Below are positions 1 through 8,293 of a stretch of DNA of 64,000 nt, in pieces (position 1 is the first letter of the stretch; the number at the start of each line of letters is the position of its first letter). The stretch is from an uncultured bacterium (GTDB taxonomy: Bacteria > Oederibacteriota > PGYV01 > Palsa-1178): positions 107,117 through 171,116 of the forward strand of contig CALAOR010000079.1 of the NCBI GenBank assembly GCA_937889595.1, written 5' to 3'. The position numbers were made by a program, and so were the translations under genes. The notes beneath the pieces were generated by a model. The model was not told the DNA's origin, did no database searches, and saw only the letters and a list, made by a program, of their open reading frames with translations.

Positions 1-543
1 AACCTGTCCTGTCCCCTTGTATCATGTTTTCTCCTGTTAATATATTGCGTAATTATTCATAATACCTGCTTGTGGGGTTAAAATCAACATAAAACAAAGA
101 CCTTAGAACCGCGATAGAAACAATTGAAAAAGGCCGTCCAACCTTGTAGAATGCTGTCTGCGAAGACATCAATCAACTCACCTAACGGGTGAAGAAGGAG
201 AAAAGACCTTAAGCATGCAGTAACCCATCCCACTTTCCAGTTAAGCAAAAGGCAACAAAAACAGTGGCTGGCCGATTTGGACGCGATTCGCAACACCAAT
301 CCTGCTGGCCCTTCGACAGGCTCAGGGCCTTTATCAATTATATTTCAGGATGCTGCACATCCTGAGCTTGTCGAAGGATGGCTGGGCATAATGCATTCGA
401 ACTAAAACCTCTGAATTCAAGTTCAAATACGGCGCCTATTAGGATAAAAACTCAGGGACTTTTGATAGTTTGTCAGTATTCAACCGTTCTCCTTAATCCT
501 AAACCCTTAATTCTCATTCCTCTAAAATTTTCATCAGAAAATT
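1..543. other. Gene-free left edge
   Basis: No convincing coding region is visible. Short open frames here lack ribosome binding sites and recognisable domains. One plus-strand frame around 230-300 reads like the tail of a longer protein (residues QWLADLDAIRNTNP) before running into the palindromic repeat at 310-377. It could be the remnant of a broken gene, but I cannot name a family. Nothing else stands out. Confidence 0.5.
310..377. repeat. Inverted repeat with CTTCGACAGGCTCAGG arms
   Basis: Arms at 310-326 (CCTTCGACAGGCTCAGG) and 361-377 (CCTGAGCTTGTCGAAGG) are inverted complements with one mismatch, separated by about 34 bases. Palindromes of this CTTCGACAAGCTCAGG kind occur as dispersed REP/MITE-like elements in many bacterial genomes. 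A related core (TGAGCTCA flanked by CTTCG/CGAAG) occurs at 50773-50816. No coding role is likely. Confidence 0.75.
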
Positions 544-1362
544 TTAAGTTCCTATATGTATCGGCTCCACTATTTTCTTTATCAGCACTATCGCCGATAA
601 TGACGTGAGATAACTTGTCTTCGGATTGTTCGGCGACGGCAAGTTTTCCGTGATGGCCCTGAACCTTCCGAAATCGCCTTCCACTATTATCTCGTGGATG
701 TTATTTGATATGAAAGGATCTATGATTATTTTGACATGAGTCTGTTCGGCCCCGACGCCCGCGAGGCTTAATGTCGCGGCTATGTTGATGTTCTGCGGGA
801 AATCCTTTACCGCGTCCCTGGCGTTGCCGTCGTATACGGTGGTTTCAGTTTTAATTTCGTCAACGTTGATTCCTTTGTCTATGAGGGATTTAACGCCCTT
901 AAACGCTTTTGGCGGTTTTCTGGTTATCAGGGTCACTTTTCTTAAACCTGAATACTTTGCGGCATCAAGCCCGTCTATTCCGACTACGGCGCCGGATGGT
1001 ACGAATACGTTTATCTTCTTTTTCCTCGCCTCTTCTATGAGGTCGGTGTTTTCAAGCACGCCGCCGGCGCTTAAGAACATGATGTCGCGGTTATGCCTGA
1101 TCGCCATTTTAAAGATACCGTTCACGGCGTCCTTATGCGCGCATTCCACTACCAGGTCGCAATTTTTCATCAGTTCTTCGGCTTCCAGGAATACCGGTTT
1201 GACGTTCTTTAACTTCGCCGCGAGCGCGTCGTATTTCTTCCTGTCTATGTCAAAACACGCGTAAAGCAGGACATTTATGTTGCCTTTGTCAACGGCTTCG
1301 GCAATATCACTTCCTATGGCCCCGCAGCCGATGATGCCCAGTTTTTTAACTTTGATCTCCAT
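544..1362 (-). CDS. nadX: L-aspartate dehydrogenase (NadX family)
   Basis: This 272-residue NAD(P)-dependent oxidoreductase would interconvert L-aspartate with iminoaspartate or oxaloacetate plus ammonia. The N-terminal Rossmann motif GIIGCGAIGSDIAE lies at residues 9-22. The C-terminal half carries the DUF108/aspartate dehydrogenase signature with GNARDAVKDFPQNINIAATL followed by LAGVG. The start codon follows the panD stop codon directly (TAA then ATG), so the two are translationally coupled and it is the last gene of the operon. NadX usually sits with nadA/nadC and feeds NAD synthesis. Here its neighbour is aspartate decarboxylase, so it may instead make aspartate for beta-alanine (inference). 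The family call is fairly secure; the direction of the reaction is not known. Confidence 0.85.
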   Translation of the reverse strand: MEIKVKKLGIIGCGAIGSDIAEAVDKGNINVLLYACFDIDRKKYDALAAKLKNVKPVFLEAEELMKNCDLVVECAHKDAVNGIFKMAIRHNRDIMFLSAGGVLENTDLIEEARKKKINVFVPSGAVVGIDGLDAAKYSGLRKVTLITRKPPKAFKGVKSLIDKGINVDEIKTETTVYDGNARDAVKDFPQNINIAATLSLAGVGAEQTHVKIIIDPFISNNIHEIIVEGDFGRFRAITENLPSPNNPKTSYLTSLSAIVLIKKIVEPIHIGT

Positions 1363-1722
1363 TTAAGCACCGCCTGATTTTATTTTGTTAGATGAATTCA
1401 CTTTCACTATCCTGGGTTTGAAAGCAGCCCTTTCTCCGGCTTCTACAAGCCCGTAGGACACAATGATTATTATGTCATTTTTTTCCGAAAGCCTTGCGGC
1501 TGCGCCGTTTATGCATACGGCGCCCGAGTTCTTTTTTCCTTTTATAACGTATGTTTCAAACCTTTCGCCGTTATTGATGTTCAATACATGCACTTTCTCA
1601 TTTTCACAGATATCAGCGGCCAGCATCAGCGCCTCGTCTATGGCTATGCTGCCTTCGTATTCAAGGTGCTTATCAGTGACTGTTGCCCTGTGTATTTTTG
1701 ATTTAAGCACTTCCACAAGCAT
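1363..1722 (-). CDS. panD: Aspartate 1-decarboxylase proenzyme
   Basis: PanD makes beta-alanine from L-aspartate for pantothenate and coenzyme A. The 119-residue length is typical. The self-processing site is intact: Gly24-Ser25 in EYEGSIAID, where cleavage makes the pyruvoyl cofactor from Ser25. Conserved INGAAARL and the C-terminal segment with VSYGLVE are present. The start is fixed by a strong ribosome binding site (GGAGGT, about 5 bases upstream of ATG). It follows panC by 15 bases and abuts the aspartate dehydrogenase gene, so it belongs to the pan part of the long minus-strand operon. Confidence 0.96.
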   Translation of the reverse strand: MLVEVLKSKIHRATVTDKHLEYEGSIAIDEALMLAADICENEKVHVLNINNGERFETYVIKGKKNSGAVCINGAAARLSEKNDIIIIVSYGLVEAGERAAFKPRIVKVNSSNKIKSGGA

Positions 1723-1737
1723 GGATTACCTCCGGGG

Positions 1738-2586
1738 TCATATTTTGATTATCGTATTATCTATAAGCCTTGTCTTTCCCACAAAAATTGCCGCGGCTAT
1801 GAGCACATTGCCCGCTATAATCTCTGCGGGAGCCAGATCTTCCGTCCCGGCTATTTCAACGTAGTCTATCTCTACTCCCGATTCTTTTATCTTGCGCCGG
1901 ATCTCTTTTTTTATTGTTTCAGCCGATCTTTCGCCTAATTCTACCATACTTTCCGCCATCTGCAATGATTTATATAATATGGGCGCGGTATCGCGCTGTT
2001 CCGGCGTTAAATACGCGTTCCTTGAGCTTAATGCCAGCCCGTCTTTCTCCCGCACGATGGGACAGATGACAGCTTCAGTATTATAGTGCAGGTCCTTTAT
2101 CATTTTTGAAAGTATGAGCGCCTGCTGGGCGTCTTTTTGGCCCAGGTATAACCTGTCGGGTTTTACTATGTTCAAAAGTTCCGCGACTACGGTTGTCACG
2201 CCCTTAAAATGCCCGGGCCTTGACGCGCCGCAAAGGACATTTGCCATTTCATTTTCCAGTGTCACGTAAGACGCCGCTCCCGGCGGATACATCATATCCC
2301 TGTCCGGGGTGAATACACAGTCAACCTTGCGGGTCTCTTTCAGCATTTTCAGGTCCTTTTTCAGCGGCCTCGGGTATTTATCAAAATCCTCGCCCGGCCC
2401 GAACTGCGTCGGGTTCACAAATATGCTTACTATGATTTTATTGTTTTCAGCAGATGCCCTGTCCACAAGCGACAAGTGCCCCTCATGCAGGGCCCCCATG
2501 GTCGGCACAAAGCCTGTGGAGTGGCCGCGTTTTTTCAGCTTTGCCGTATATTCATGCATTTCACTTATTTCTTTGATTATTTTCAT
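1738..2586 (-). CDS. panC: Pantothenate synthetase (pantoate--beta-alanine ligase)
   Basis: This ATP-dependent enzyme condenses pantoate with beta-alanine. The 282 residues match the family length. Visible signatures are the HIGH-like MGALHEGHLSLV near residue 30, the pantoate-binding FVNPTQFGPGEDFDKYPR stretch near residues 57-74, LYLGQKDAQQ, and the KMSKS-equivalent SSRNAYLT near residue 190. It is cytoplasmic. It sits between panB (13-base gap) and panD (15-base gap). The panB-panC-panD order means the window encodes the condensation branch of the pathway; ketopantoate reductase (panE) is not seen here. Confidence 0.96.
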   Translation of the reverse strand: MKIIKEISEMHEYTAKLKKRGHSTGFVPTMGALHEGHLSLVDRASAENNKIIVSIFVNPTQFGPGEDFDKYPRPLKKDLKMLKETRKVDCVFTPDRDMMYPPGAASYVTLENEMANVLCGASRPGHFKGVTTVVAELLNIVKPDRLYLGQKDAQQALILSKMIKDLHYNTEAVICPIVREKDGLALSSRNAYLTPEQRDTAPILYKSLQMAESMVELGERSAETIKKEIRRKIKESGVEIDYVEIAGTEDLAPAEIIAGNVLIAAAIFVGKTRLIDNTIIKI

Positions 2587-2599
2587 TTAAAGTTCCCGC

Positions 2600-3388
2600 C
2601 TAATAATAATATTTTTTGCCCGGAAATTTTTTGTTCCTCACGTCTGAAGTGAATTTATGAAGGGCCTTTACCGAACGGATTGCCGCATTGTCGTATTTTT
2701 TCACAAATTTTGGGGTAAAATCCTCGAACGCGCCGAGCAAATCCGGCGTGACAAGCACCTGGCCGTCGCAGTACGGCCCTGAACCTATGCCTATTACAGG
2801 TATGCCCACGGCTTTGGTTATCATAGCTGCGGTTTTTGAGAGCACTTTTTCAACAACCAATGCGAAAGCACCTGCTTTTTCTATGGCTTTTGCCTCGGAA
2901 ACCAGCCTTATCTTGTCCTCATCATTTACACCCTGCACGGGATATCCCCCGTATTTGTTGACTGATTGCGGCTGCAGCCCGATATGCCCCATGACAGGTA
3001 CGCCTATATCAACTATGGCCTTTATCTGTCTGTAGATTTCAAGGCCGCCCTCGAGCTTGACGGCCGAAGCGCCGGAATTTTTCATTATTTTCCCGGCATT
3101 TTTCACGGCGGATTTTACGGATTCCTGGTATGACATAAAAGGCATGTCAGCGACGATCATGGTGTCTTTTGCGCCCCTTTTTACCGCCTTTAGATGGTAT
3201 ATCACGTCATCCACGGTGACAGGCAGCGTGTCTTTATAACCCAAAAAAACCATGCCGAGCGAATCACCGACTAAAATAATGTCAACGCCGGCTTTTTCAA
3301 GATATGAAGCCATGAGATAATCATAGGCTGTCAGCATGACTATTTTTTTCTTTGATTTTAACCGGGCGATCTGCGGGGCCGTATACAT
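2600..3388 (-). CDS. panB: 3-methyl-2-oxobutanoate hydroxymethyltransferase
   Basis: PanB makes ketopantoate from 2-ketoisovalerate and 5,10-methylene-THF. I start it at 3388 (MYTAPQIARLK, 262 residues), not at the longer open frame to 3445. The extra 19 residues overlap the kinase gene and are not family-like, and 262 is the usual length. Motifs are VGDSLGMVFLGY with the metal-binding Asp, the LPVTVDD segment, GHIGLQPQSV, and VEKVLSKTAAMITK. The start lies one base beyond the stop of the upstream kinase gene, indicating coupled translation. Confidence 0.95.
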   Translation of the reverse strand: MYTAPQIARLKSKKKIVMLTAYDYLMASYLEKAGVDIILVGDSLGMVFLGYKDTLPVTVDDVIYHLKAVKRGAKDTMIVADMPFMSYQESVKSAVKNAGKIMKNSGASAVKLEGGLEIYRQIKAIVDIGVPVMGHIGLQPQSVNKYGGYPVQGVNDEDKIRLVSEAKAIEKAGAFALVVEKVLSKTAAMITKAVGIPVIGIGSGPYCDGQVLVTPDLLGAFEDFTPKFVKKYDNAAIRSVKALHKFTSDVRNKKFPGKKYYY

Positions 3389-3389
3389 A

Positions 3390-4037
3390 TTACTTATCCA
3401 GCCTCGGGGTGTAGTAATTAATCCCGCCTTTGATATTAAGCGCAAAATCCTTTATCATCTTATATGCTTTTTTGTCGCCGACAAAATCAACTTCATCCGT
3501 ATTTACTATCGCGAGCGGGCCGGCCGTATAATTGGAGAAAAAATGGTTGTATGCCTGTGAAAGGTTATAAAGGTAGTCCTTTGAAATGCTTTTTTCAAAA
3601 CTTCTGCCGCGCTTTTTAATCCTGTCCATGAGCACCTCAATTGAAGCCTGCAGGTATATTACAAGATCGGGTTTTAAAAGCTGCGCTTCGTTAACGACCA
3701 CGCCGTATATTTTTTCATAAAGATTAAGTTCATTTTCACCGAGCGTTATGTAGGCAAATATGCGGTCCTTTTCTATGAGATAATCGGATACGATCTTTTT
3801 CGAGAAAAGATCAAGCTGTTTTAAGGGTTCCTGCTGCGTGGCCCTGTTTAAAAGGAATGTAAGCTGGGTCTGCAGCGCGAAAGTGTTCATTTCCTTGTAG
3901 AATTTTTCCAAAAAAGGGTTGTTGTCAACCTGTTCCAAAACAAGTTTTGCCTCCAGGTCCGCGGATAACATACGGGCAAAAGTGGTCTTCCCCACCCCGA
4001 GCACGCCCTCTATGGCTATGTAATGAAAGTCACTCAT
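3390..4037 (-). CDS. Deoxynucleoside kinase (dGK/dAK family)
   Basis: A 215-residue kinase of the deoxyguanosine/deoxyadenosine kinase family, expected to phosphorylate salvaged deoxynucleosides with ATP. The P-loop GVLGVGKTTF begins near residue 11. A Glu-rich substrate region (EQVDNNPFLEKFY) follows, then a DYLIEKD segment resembling the ERS/DRY region, and an Arg-rich LID (RIKKRGRSFEK) near residue 140. Its ATG overlaps the folK stop in an ATGA arrangement. A folK-kinase-panB order recurs in other bacteria as far as I recall. Exact nucleoside preference cannot be read from sequence. Confidence 0.85.
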   Translation of the reverse strand: MSDFHYIAIEGVLGVGKTTFARMLSADLEAKLVLEQVDNNPFLEKFYKEMNTFALQTQLTFLLNRATQQEPLKQLDLFSKKIVSDYLIEKDRIFAYITLGENELNLYEKIYGVVVNEAQLLKPDLVIYLQASIEVLMDRIKKRGRSFEKSISKDYLYNLSQAYNHFFSNYTAGPLAIVNTDEVDFVGDKKAYKMIKDFALNIKGGINYYTPRLDK

Positions 4038-4525
4038 AAAATTTCTCCTATGCGCTGCGTACTTTCCGCAAAAACACCTTTATTTAACAGTTCTTTTACC
4101 GTTAAATTGTTTGCAGGATGCGGGAAATCACCCGCTATTTCGGATAAAGGTTCAAGGACAAATTTTCTTCGCGTTATTTCGGGATGTGGAATTACAAGCC
4201 CCGGGCTGTTAATTATTATATTACTATAAAACAATATGTCAATATCTATAATACGCGGCCCCAGGTGCCCGTCTCTTATCCTGCCCATGGAAAGCTCTAT
4301 CTTTTTTATCGTACTTAAAAGAGCGTCAGGCGCCATGTCAAGTTCCGTTTCTATGCACATGTTGTTGAAATCCGGCTGGTTTTTCATTCCCACAGGCTCT
4401 GTTTCATAAAGCCCGGACCGCCTTACCGCCTTTATGCCGTTTTGTTCCATCAGATTTAAGGCAGTCTTTATGTTTTCCGGTTTATTGCCTATGTTAGAAC
4501 CTAATGAAAGGTAAATTCTTGCCAT
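4034..4525 (-). CDS. folK: 6-hydroxymethyl-7,8-dihydropterin pyrophosphokinase
   Basis: HPPK transfers pyrophosphate from ATP to 6-hydroxymethyl-dihydropterin in folate synthesis. The 163-residue protein shows the N-terminal YLSLGSNIGNK, the pterin-binding RSGLYETEPVG, and the catalytic signature LGPRIIDIDILFY with its metal-binding Asp pair near residue 95. It is monofunctional (no FolB or FolP fusion). It lies 5 bases after dapL and overlaps the kinase gene by 4 bases. It links one-carbon/folate supply to the adjacent PanB, which uses methylene-THF. Confidence 0.95.
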   Translation of the reverse strand: MARIYLSLGSNIGNKPENIKTALNLMEQNGIKAVRRSGLYETEPVGMKNQPDFNNMCIETELDMAPDALLSTIKKIELSMGRIRDGHLGPRIIDIDILFYSNIIINSPGLVIPHPEITRRKFVLEPLSEIAGDFPHPANNLTVKELLNKGVFAESTQRIGEIL

Positions 4526-4530
4526 GATGT

Positions 4531-5685
4531 TTATAACTTTACCTTTTTAAGCCTGTCCAATGCCTTTGAAATAAGTTCCTCTTCAACCGTAAGGGCTATC
4601 CTGAAGTACCTGTCTCCGGAGAGTCCAAAGCCTATGCCCGGGGTTACCACGATATCCGCTTCATCAAGCACTTTTGTGCAAAAATCCATGGACTTAAGAT
4701 TCCCCGGAACCTTCACCCACAGATAAAGCGTTGCCTGCGGCTCTAAAACCTCGTATCCCATGGCCCTTAATCCTTTTGTGAAAGCCTGTGCGCGGCTTTT
4801 ATAAAGCGCCCTTATCTGCCCCGCCTCTTCATCGCAGTTCAGGAGCGTCCACGCAGCGGTCTCCTGTATAGCTGTGAAGGTCCCCGAATCCATATTTTCC
4901 TTTACAAGCCCGAGCCCGTTTATCAGTTTTTCACCGCCTACGGCGAATCCTACCCTCCAGCCCGTCATGTTGTACGTTTTTGACATGGAGTAGAATTCGA
5001 TCACATGGTCCTTCGCGCCCTGCATCTGGAGCATGGAGATCGGTGGGGTATTGAAATATATCTCCGAATACGGCGCATCCTGGGCGATTATAAAATCATA
5101 CTTTTCCGCGTACGACAGCGCCTCTTCATAGAACTCTAATCCAGCCATGGCGGAAGTGGGGTTGTTCGGATAATTAAGCCACATTATTTTTGTCTGCTCG
5201 TAGACCTCCGCGGGTATATTTGCCAGGTCCGGAAGAAAATTATTTTTCTGTTCCAGCGGCATGGCAAGCGGCACACCGCCTGCTATAAGCGTCCCCGACG
5301 TATAACCAGGGTAGCCCGGGTCGGGTATGAGCACTATATCGCCGGGATTTAAAAATGCGAGCGGAAGGTGCGTGATGCCGTCCTTGGCGCCGATCAGGCA
5401 CATGGTTTCACTGTCTGTTATTCCCACGTCAAATCTCTTTTTCATCCACTTCATCACTGCCTGCTTAAATACAGCGCTGCCCCGCCCGATCGGGTACTGG
5501 TGATTTGACGGCTTGCCCACAGATTCCCTGAAATTGTCTATGATCCTGCTGGGCGTGGGCCTGTCCGGGTCGCCTATGCCGAGGTTCAGTATGTCCCTGC
5601 CCGCGGCTATGGCGGCTTTTTTCTTCTTATCAAGCTCGATAAAAATATAGGGCGGCAATGATTTTAACCTGTTATTAATTTCCAT
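4531..5685 (-). CDS. dapL: LL-diaminopimelate aminotransferase
   Basis: This PLP-dependent class I/II aminotransferase of 384 residues converts tetrahydrodipicolinate directly to LL-diaminopimelate, bypassing the acylated intermediates of DapD/DapC/DapE. Seen are the N-terminal LGIGDPDRPTP, the cofactor-binding YPNNPTSA, and the PLP-lysine motif SMSKTYNMTGWRVGF. Operon context is decisive: dapA, dapB, dapF and lysA flank it while no succinylase or acetylase genes are present. The ribosome binding site (GGAGG) is 7 bases upstream. Without context it could be mistaken for an aspartate or alanine aminotransferase. Confidence 0.92.
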   Translation of the reverse strand: MEINNRLKSLPPYIFIELDKKKKAAIAAGRDILNLGIGDPDRPTPSRIIDNFRESVGKPSNHQYPIGRGSAVFKQAVMKWMKKRFDVGITDSETMCLIGAKDGITHLPLAFLNPGDIVLIPDPGYPGYTSGTLIAGGVPLAMPLEQKNNFLPDLANIPAEVYEQTKIMWLNYPNNPTSAMAGLEFYEEALSYAEKYDFIIAQDAPYSEIYFNTPPISMLQMQGAKDHVIEFYSMSKTYNMTGWRVGFAVGGEKLINGLGLVKENMDSGTFTAIQETAAWTLLNCDEEAGQIRALYKSRAQAFTKGLRAMGYEVLEPQATLYLWVKVPGNLKSMDFCTKVLDEADIVVTPGIGFGLSGDRYFRIALTVEEELISKALDRLKKVKL

Positions 5686-5713
5686 AAAGACCTCCGTATC
5701 ATACTGTTTTATT

Positions 5714-6475
5714 TTATCTTACAAAATTAGTCAGCCTTCCGATTTCGCCTATCTCAACTTCGACCTTATCGCCGCGGTTCATGGGTCCTATGCCCGCCGG
5801 CGTGCCCGTAGATATGATGTCACCCCGGTTTAAGGTCATTATCTTTGAGATAAAACTCACGAGTTTCTTTGTTTTAAAAATGAACTTTGAGGTATTTGAA
5901 TCCTGCTTTAACTCCCCGTTCAAATACAGCTTTATGTCCTGTCTGTCGGGATTTATGTCCCTGACTATGTACGGTCCAAAAGGCGCGAAAGTATCAAATG
6001 ATTTGGCCCTGGTCCACTGGCCGTCTGTTTTCTGCAGATCGCGGGCCGTCACGTCATTTAAACAGGTATAACCGAGTATGTGTATGTCAACCTCGTCTTC
6101 GGGGATATCTTTAATTGTATTTTTTATGACAATGGCCAGCTCGGCTTCATAATCCACCCGGGATGCCATGTCCGGGTATATGATCTCATCCTTATGCCCG
6201 ATCACCGCGCTTGGGGGTTTCAGGAATATCACGGGTTCCGCCGGCTTTTCCATTTTCATTTCTTTCGCGTGGTCGGTATAATTTAAACCCACGCAAACGA
6301 TCTTTGAAGGGTCCGTTGGAGGAAGTATTCTCACGCGCGAGCTTTCAATGACGTTTGGCATGACCTTATACTGCGTATATATATCGCCTTCTATGTCGGT
6401 TATGTTCCCTTCGTTATTCATGATGCCCCACTGTGGGACGCTGTCTTCTATGGAGTATCTGACGAATTTAATCAT
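5714..6475 (-). CDS. Fumarylacetoacetate hydrolase (FAH) family protein
   Basis: I start this 253-residue protein at 6475 (MIKFVRYSIEDS). The open frame continues upstream to 6595 but that part overlaps dapB and is not family-like. FAH-fold signatures are VGLNYTDHAKEMK, FLKPPSAVIGH, the metal-binding DYEAELAIVI with its Glu-x-Glu, LNDVTARDLQ, and the C-terminal GDIISTGTPAGIG. Family members are metal-dependent hydrolases, decarboxylases or tautomerases of 2-oxo acids, including oxaloacetate tautomerase/decarboxylase (FAHD1-like). The gene overlaps dapB by 8 bases and precedes dapL, so it is co-expressed with lysine synthesis. No role in that pathway is established to my knowledge. Its substrate is unknown. 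Confidence 0.85.
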   Translation of the reverse strand: MIKFVRYSIEDSVPQWGIMNNEGNITDIEGDIYTQYKVMPNVIESSRVRILPPTDPSKIVCVGLNYTDHAKEMKMEKPAEPVIFLKPPSAVIGHKDEIIYPDMASRVDYEAELAIVIKNTIKDIPEDEVDIHILGYTCLNDVTARDLQKTDGQWTRAKSFDTFAPFGPYIVRDINPDRQDIKLYLNGELKQDSNTSKFIFKTKKLVSFISKIMTLNRGDIISTGTPAGIGPMNRGDKVEVEIGEIGRLTNFVR

Positions 6476-7253
6476 GCAGCTGCAGTACGTCCGCCATGGA
6501 GTAAAGCCCTGCCGGTTTGTCCGCCAGGAATTTTGCGGCTTTGAGCGCGCCCATGGCAAGTGTTTCCCTGGAAAACGCAGTGTGGGATATTTCAAGTTTG
6601 TCGCCCATGGACCCGAAAATCACTTTATGTTCCCCGACTATGCCGCCGGCCCTTACCGCAAATACCCCGATTTGATCGCGGTCGCGTACATTATTCCTTC
6701 CGTCGCGTCCGAAAACCATGTTAGCTTTCGGGTCGAGCCCTTTTTCTTTCAGTATAATTTCAGCTGTAGTAATAGCCGTTCCTGAAGGCGCATCCTTTTT
6801 CATCCTGTGATGCTCTTCAATAATGTCTATATCATAGTCGTCCTTTAAGGCGCGTGTGGCTTGCTTTAAGAGCTTCCACATGACATTGACCCCTATGCTG
6901 TAATTGGAAGACATGACTATAGGTATACGCTTGGAGGCAAGTTCTATCTCAAAAAGCTCATTGCTGTCAAATCCCGTGGTACCTATAACAACAGGCTTAT
7001 TTGCTTCAACCAGTTCTTTCAGGTGCGTTAAAGTGGCTGAAGGGGTCGTGAAATCTATAAAAACATCCACGGCTGCGATCCCTTTTTTCAGATCGTCAGT
7101 TATGGAAAACCCGCTTATTCCGGCGCCCACAGCGCTGTTGCCTTTGGCCTCCAAAAGCAGGCCGATCTTATATATTTCCGGGTTCTGCGCCGCAACCGAA
7201 ACCAAAGCGTTCCCCATCCTGCCCGCAGCTCCGGATATTCCTACACGTACCAT
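6468..7253 (-). CDS. dapB: 4-hydroxy-tetrahydrodipicolinate reductase
   Basis: DapB reduces the DapA product to tetrahydrodipicolinate with NAD(P)H. The 261-residue protein has the nucleotide-binding GISGAAGRMGNAL at the N terminus, FTTPSATLTHL, GTTGFDSNEL, and the substrate-binding EEHHRMKKDAPSGTA near residue 150, containing the catalytic His pair and Lys. A GGAGG ribosome binding site precedes the ATG. It follows dapA after a 111-base spacer containing an AT-rich inverted repeat, and its end overlaps the FAH-family gene. Confidence 0.96.
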   Translation of the reverse strand: MVRVGISGAAGRMGNALVSVAAQNPEIYKIGLLLEAKGNSAVGAGISGFSITDDLKKGIAAVDVFIDFTTPSATLTHLKELVEANKPVVIGTTGFDSNELFEIELASKRIPIVMSSNYSIGVNVMWKLLKQATRALKDDYDIDIIEEHHRMKKDAPSGTAITTAEIILKEKGLDPKANMVFGRDGRNNVRDRDQIGVFAVRAGGIVGEHKVIFGSMGDKLEISHTAFSRETLAMGALKAAKFLADKPAGLYSMADVLQLHD

Positions 7254-7276
7254 AAAATAACCTCCGTTTTTAAAGA

Positions 7277-7366
7277 AAATTACTAATTACAAATTACTAA
7301 TGACTAATTAAATCAATAGCCTTACTTTGCCTCAATTAGTAATTAGTCATTAGTAATTAGTAATTT
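7277..7366. repeat. AT-rich inverted repeat between dapB and dapA
   Basis: A left arm at about 7277-7310 and a right arm at about 7333-7366 are built of TAATTACTAAT-type words and are inverted relative to each other. The spacer is about 22 bases. A half copy of the same sequence occurs at 16111-16150 upstream of metH. The right arm includes the dapA stop codon. It may form an RNA hairpin between dapA and dapB, or be a miniature mobile element. Confidence 0.7.
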
Positions 7367-8243
7367 AGACCTTCAACCCGTATTCTTTCATCGCTTTCTT
7401 GATTTTATCCAGGTTTTCCTTATCCGGTTGGGTCATAGGCAGCCTTATGTCATGCGATATTAGACCGAGCATGGCGCATGCAGCCTTGACCGGGATCGGG
7501 TTTGTTTCTATGAACATGGCCCTGATCAGCGGGAACATCCTGTGGTGCATTTCCTGCGCGCCTTTTAAGTCCCCGTTATTGAAAGCAACTATCATTTCTT
7601 TTACATCCTTTGGAATAATATTGGCCACCACTGATATGACGCCCTTGCCGCCTATGGATAAAAGCGGCAGAGTCAAAGCGTCATCACCCGAGAGTACGTC
7701 AAAATCCGGACCGCACTGCTCTATAACTTCGCTCATCTGCGCCAGATCCCCGCTTGCTTCTTTTACGCCTTTTATATTCGGTACTTCCTTCGCGAGCCTG
7801 ACCATTGTCGGGGTCGCCACATTCACCGCGGTCCTTCCGATTATGTTATATATGATCACGGGTATTTTTACCGATTGCGCCACTGCCTTAAAATGCTCGT
7901 ATAGGCCCTTCTGGGTCGGCTTATTGTAGTAAGGGTTGACGACTAAAGCCGCGTCAGCGCCTGATTTTTCCGCTGCCTGTGTGTATTCTATGGCCTCAGC
8001 CGTGGAATTTGAACCCGTGCCGGCCATTACTTTCATCCTGCCCTTTACAAATCTCACGGTTAAATCAACCAACTGCTCATTTTCTTCCGGGGTTAAGGTC
8101 GGTGACTCGCCCGTGGTTCCCGCCGGGACTATGCCGTCGGTGCCGGCTGCAGCGTGCATCTCTATAAGCTGCTTATATGATTCTTCGTCTATTTTGCCGT
8201 CCTTAAAAGGCGTTACTATCGCCACATACAATCCCTGGAACAT
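7365..8243 (-). CDS. dapA: 4-hydroxy-tetrahydrodipicolinate synthase
   Basis: DapA condenses pyruvate with aspartate semialdehyde, the first committed step to lysine. The 292-residue TIM-barrel has the substrate motif GTTGESPTL, the catalytic Tyr in IIYNIIGRTAVN near residue 135, and the Schiff-base Lys in GVKEASGDL near residue 163. GDDALTLPLLSIGGKGVISV follows. The ribosome binding site GGAGG is clear. It lies 50 bases after dapF. Confidence 0.97.
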   Translation of the reverse strand: MFQGLYVAIVTPFKDGKIDEESYKQLIEMHAAAGTDGIVPAGTTGESPTLTPEENEQLVDLTVRFVKGRMKVMAGTGSNSTAEAIEYTQAAEKSGADAALVVNPYYNKPTQKGLYEHFKAVAQSVKIPVIIYNIIGRTAVNVATPTMVRLAKEVPNIKGVKEASGDLAQMSEVIEQCGPDFDVLSGDDALTLPLLSIGGKGVISVVANIIPKDVKEMIVAFNNGDLKGAQEMHHRMFPLIRAMFIETNPIPVKAACAMLGLISHDIRLPMTQPDKENLDKIKKAMKEYGLKV

Positions 8244-8293
8244 GTCAGATCCTCCATCGATTCTTTTTTATTGCCTTAATCAGCAATCAATAA

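Noticed and set aside
378..608. 76-codon plus-strand frame at the left edge
   Set aside because: Starts in the palindromic repeat and runs into the antisense of nadX; no ribosome site or family resemblance.
6348..6785. Plus-strand frame antisense to dapB and the FAH gene
   Set aside because: Shadow of real minus-strand genes that have strong motifs.
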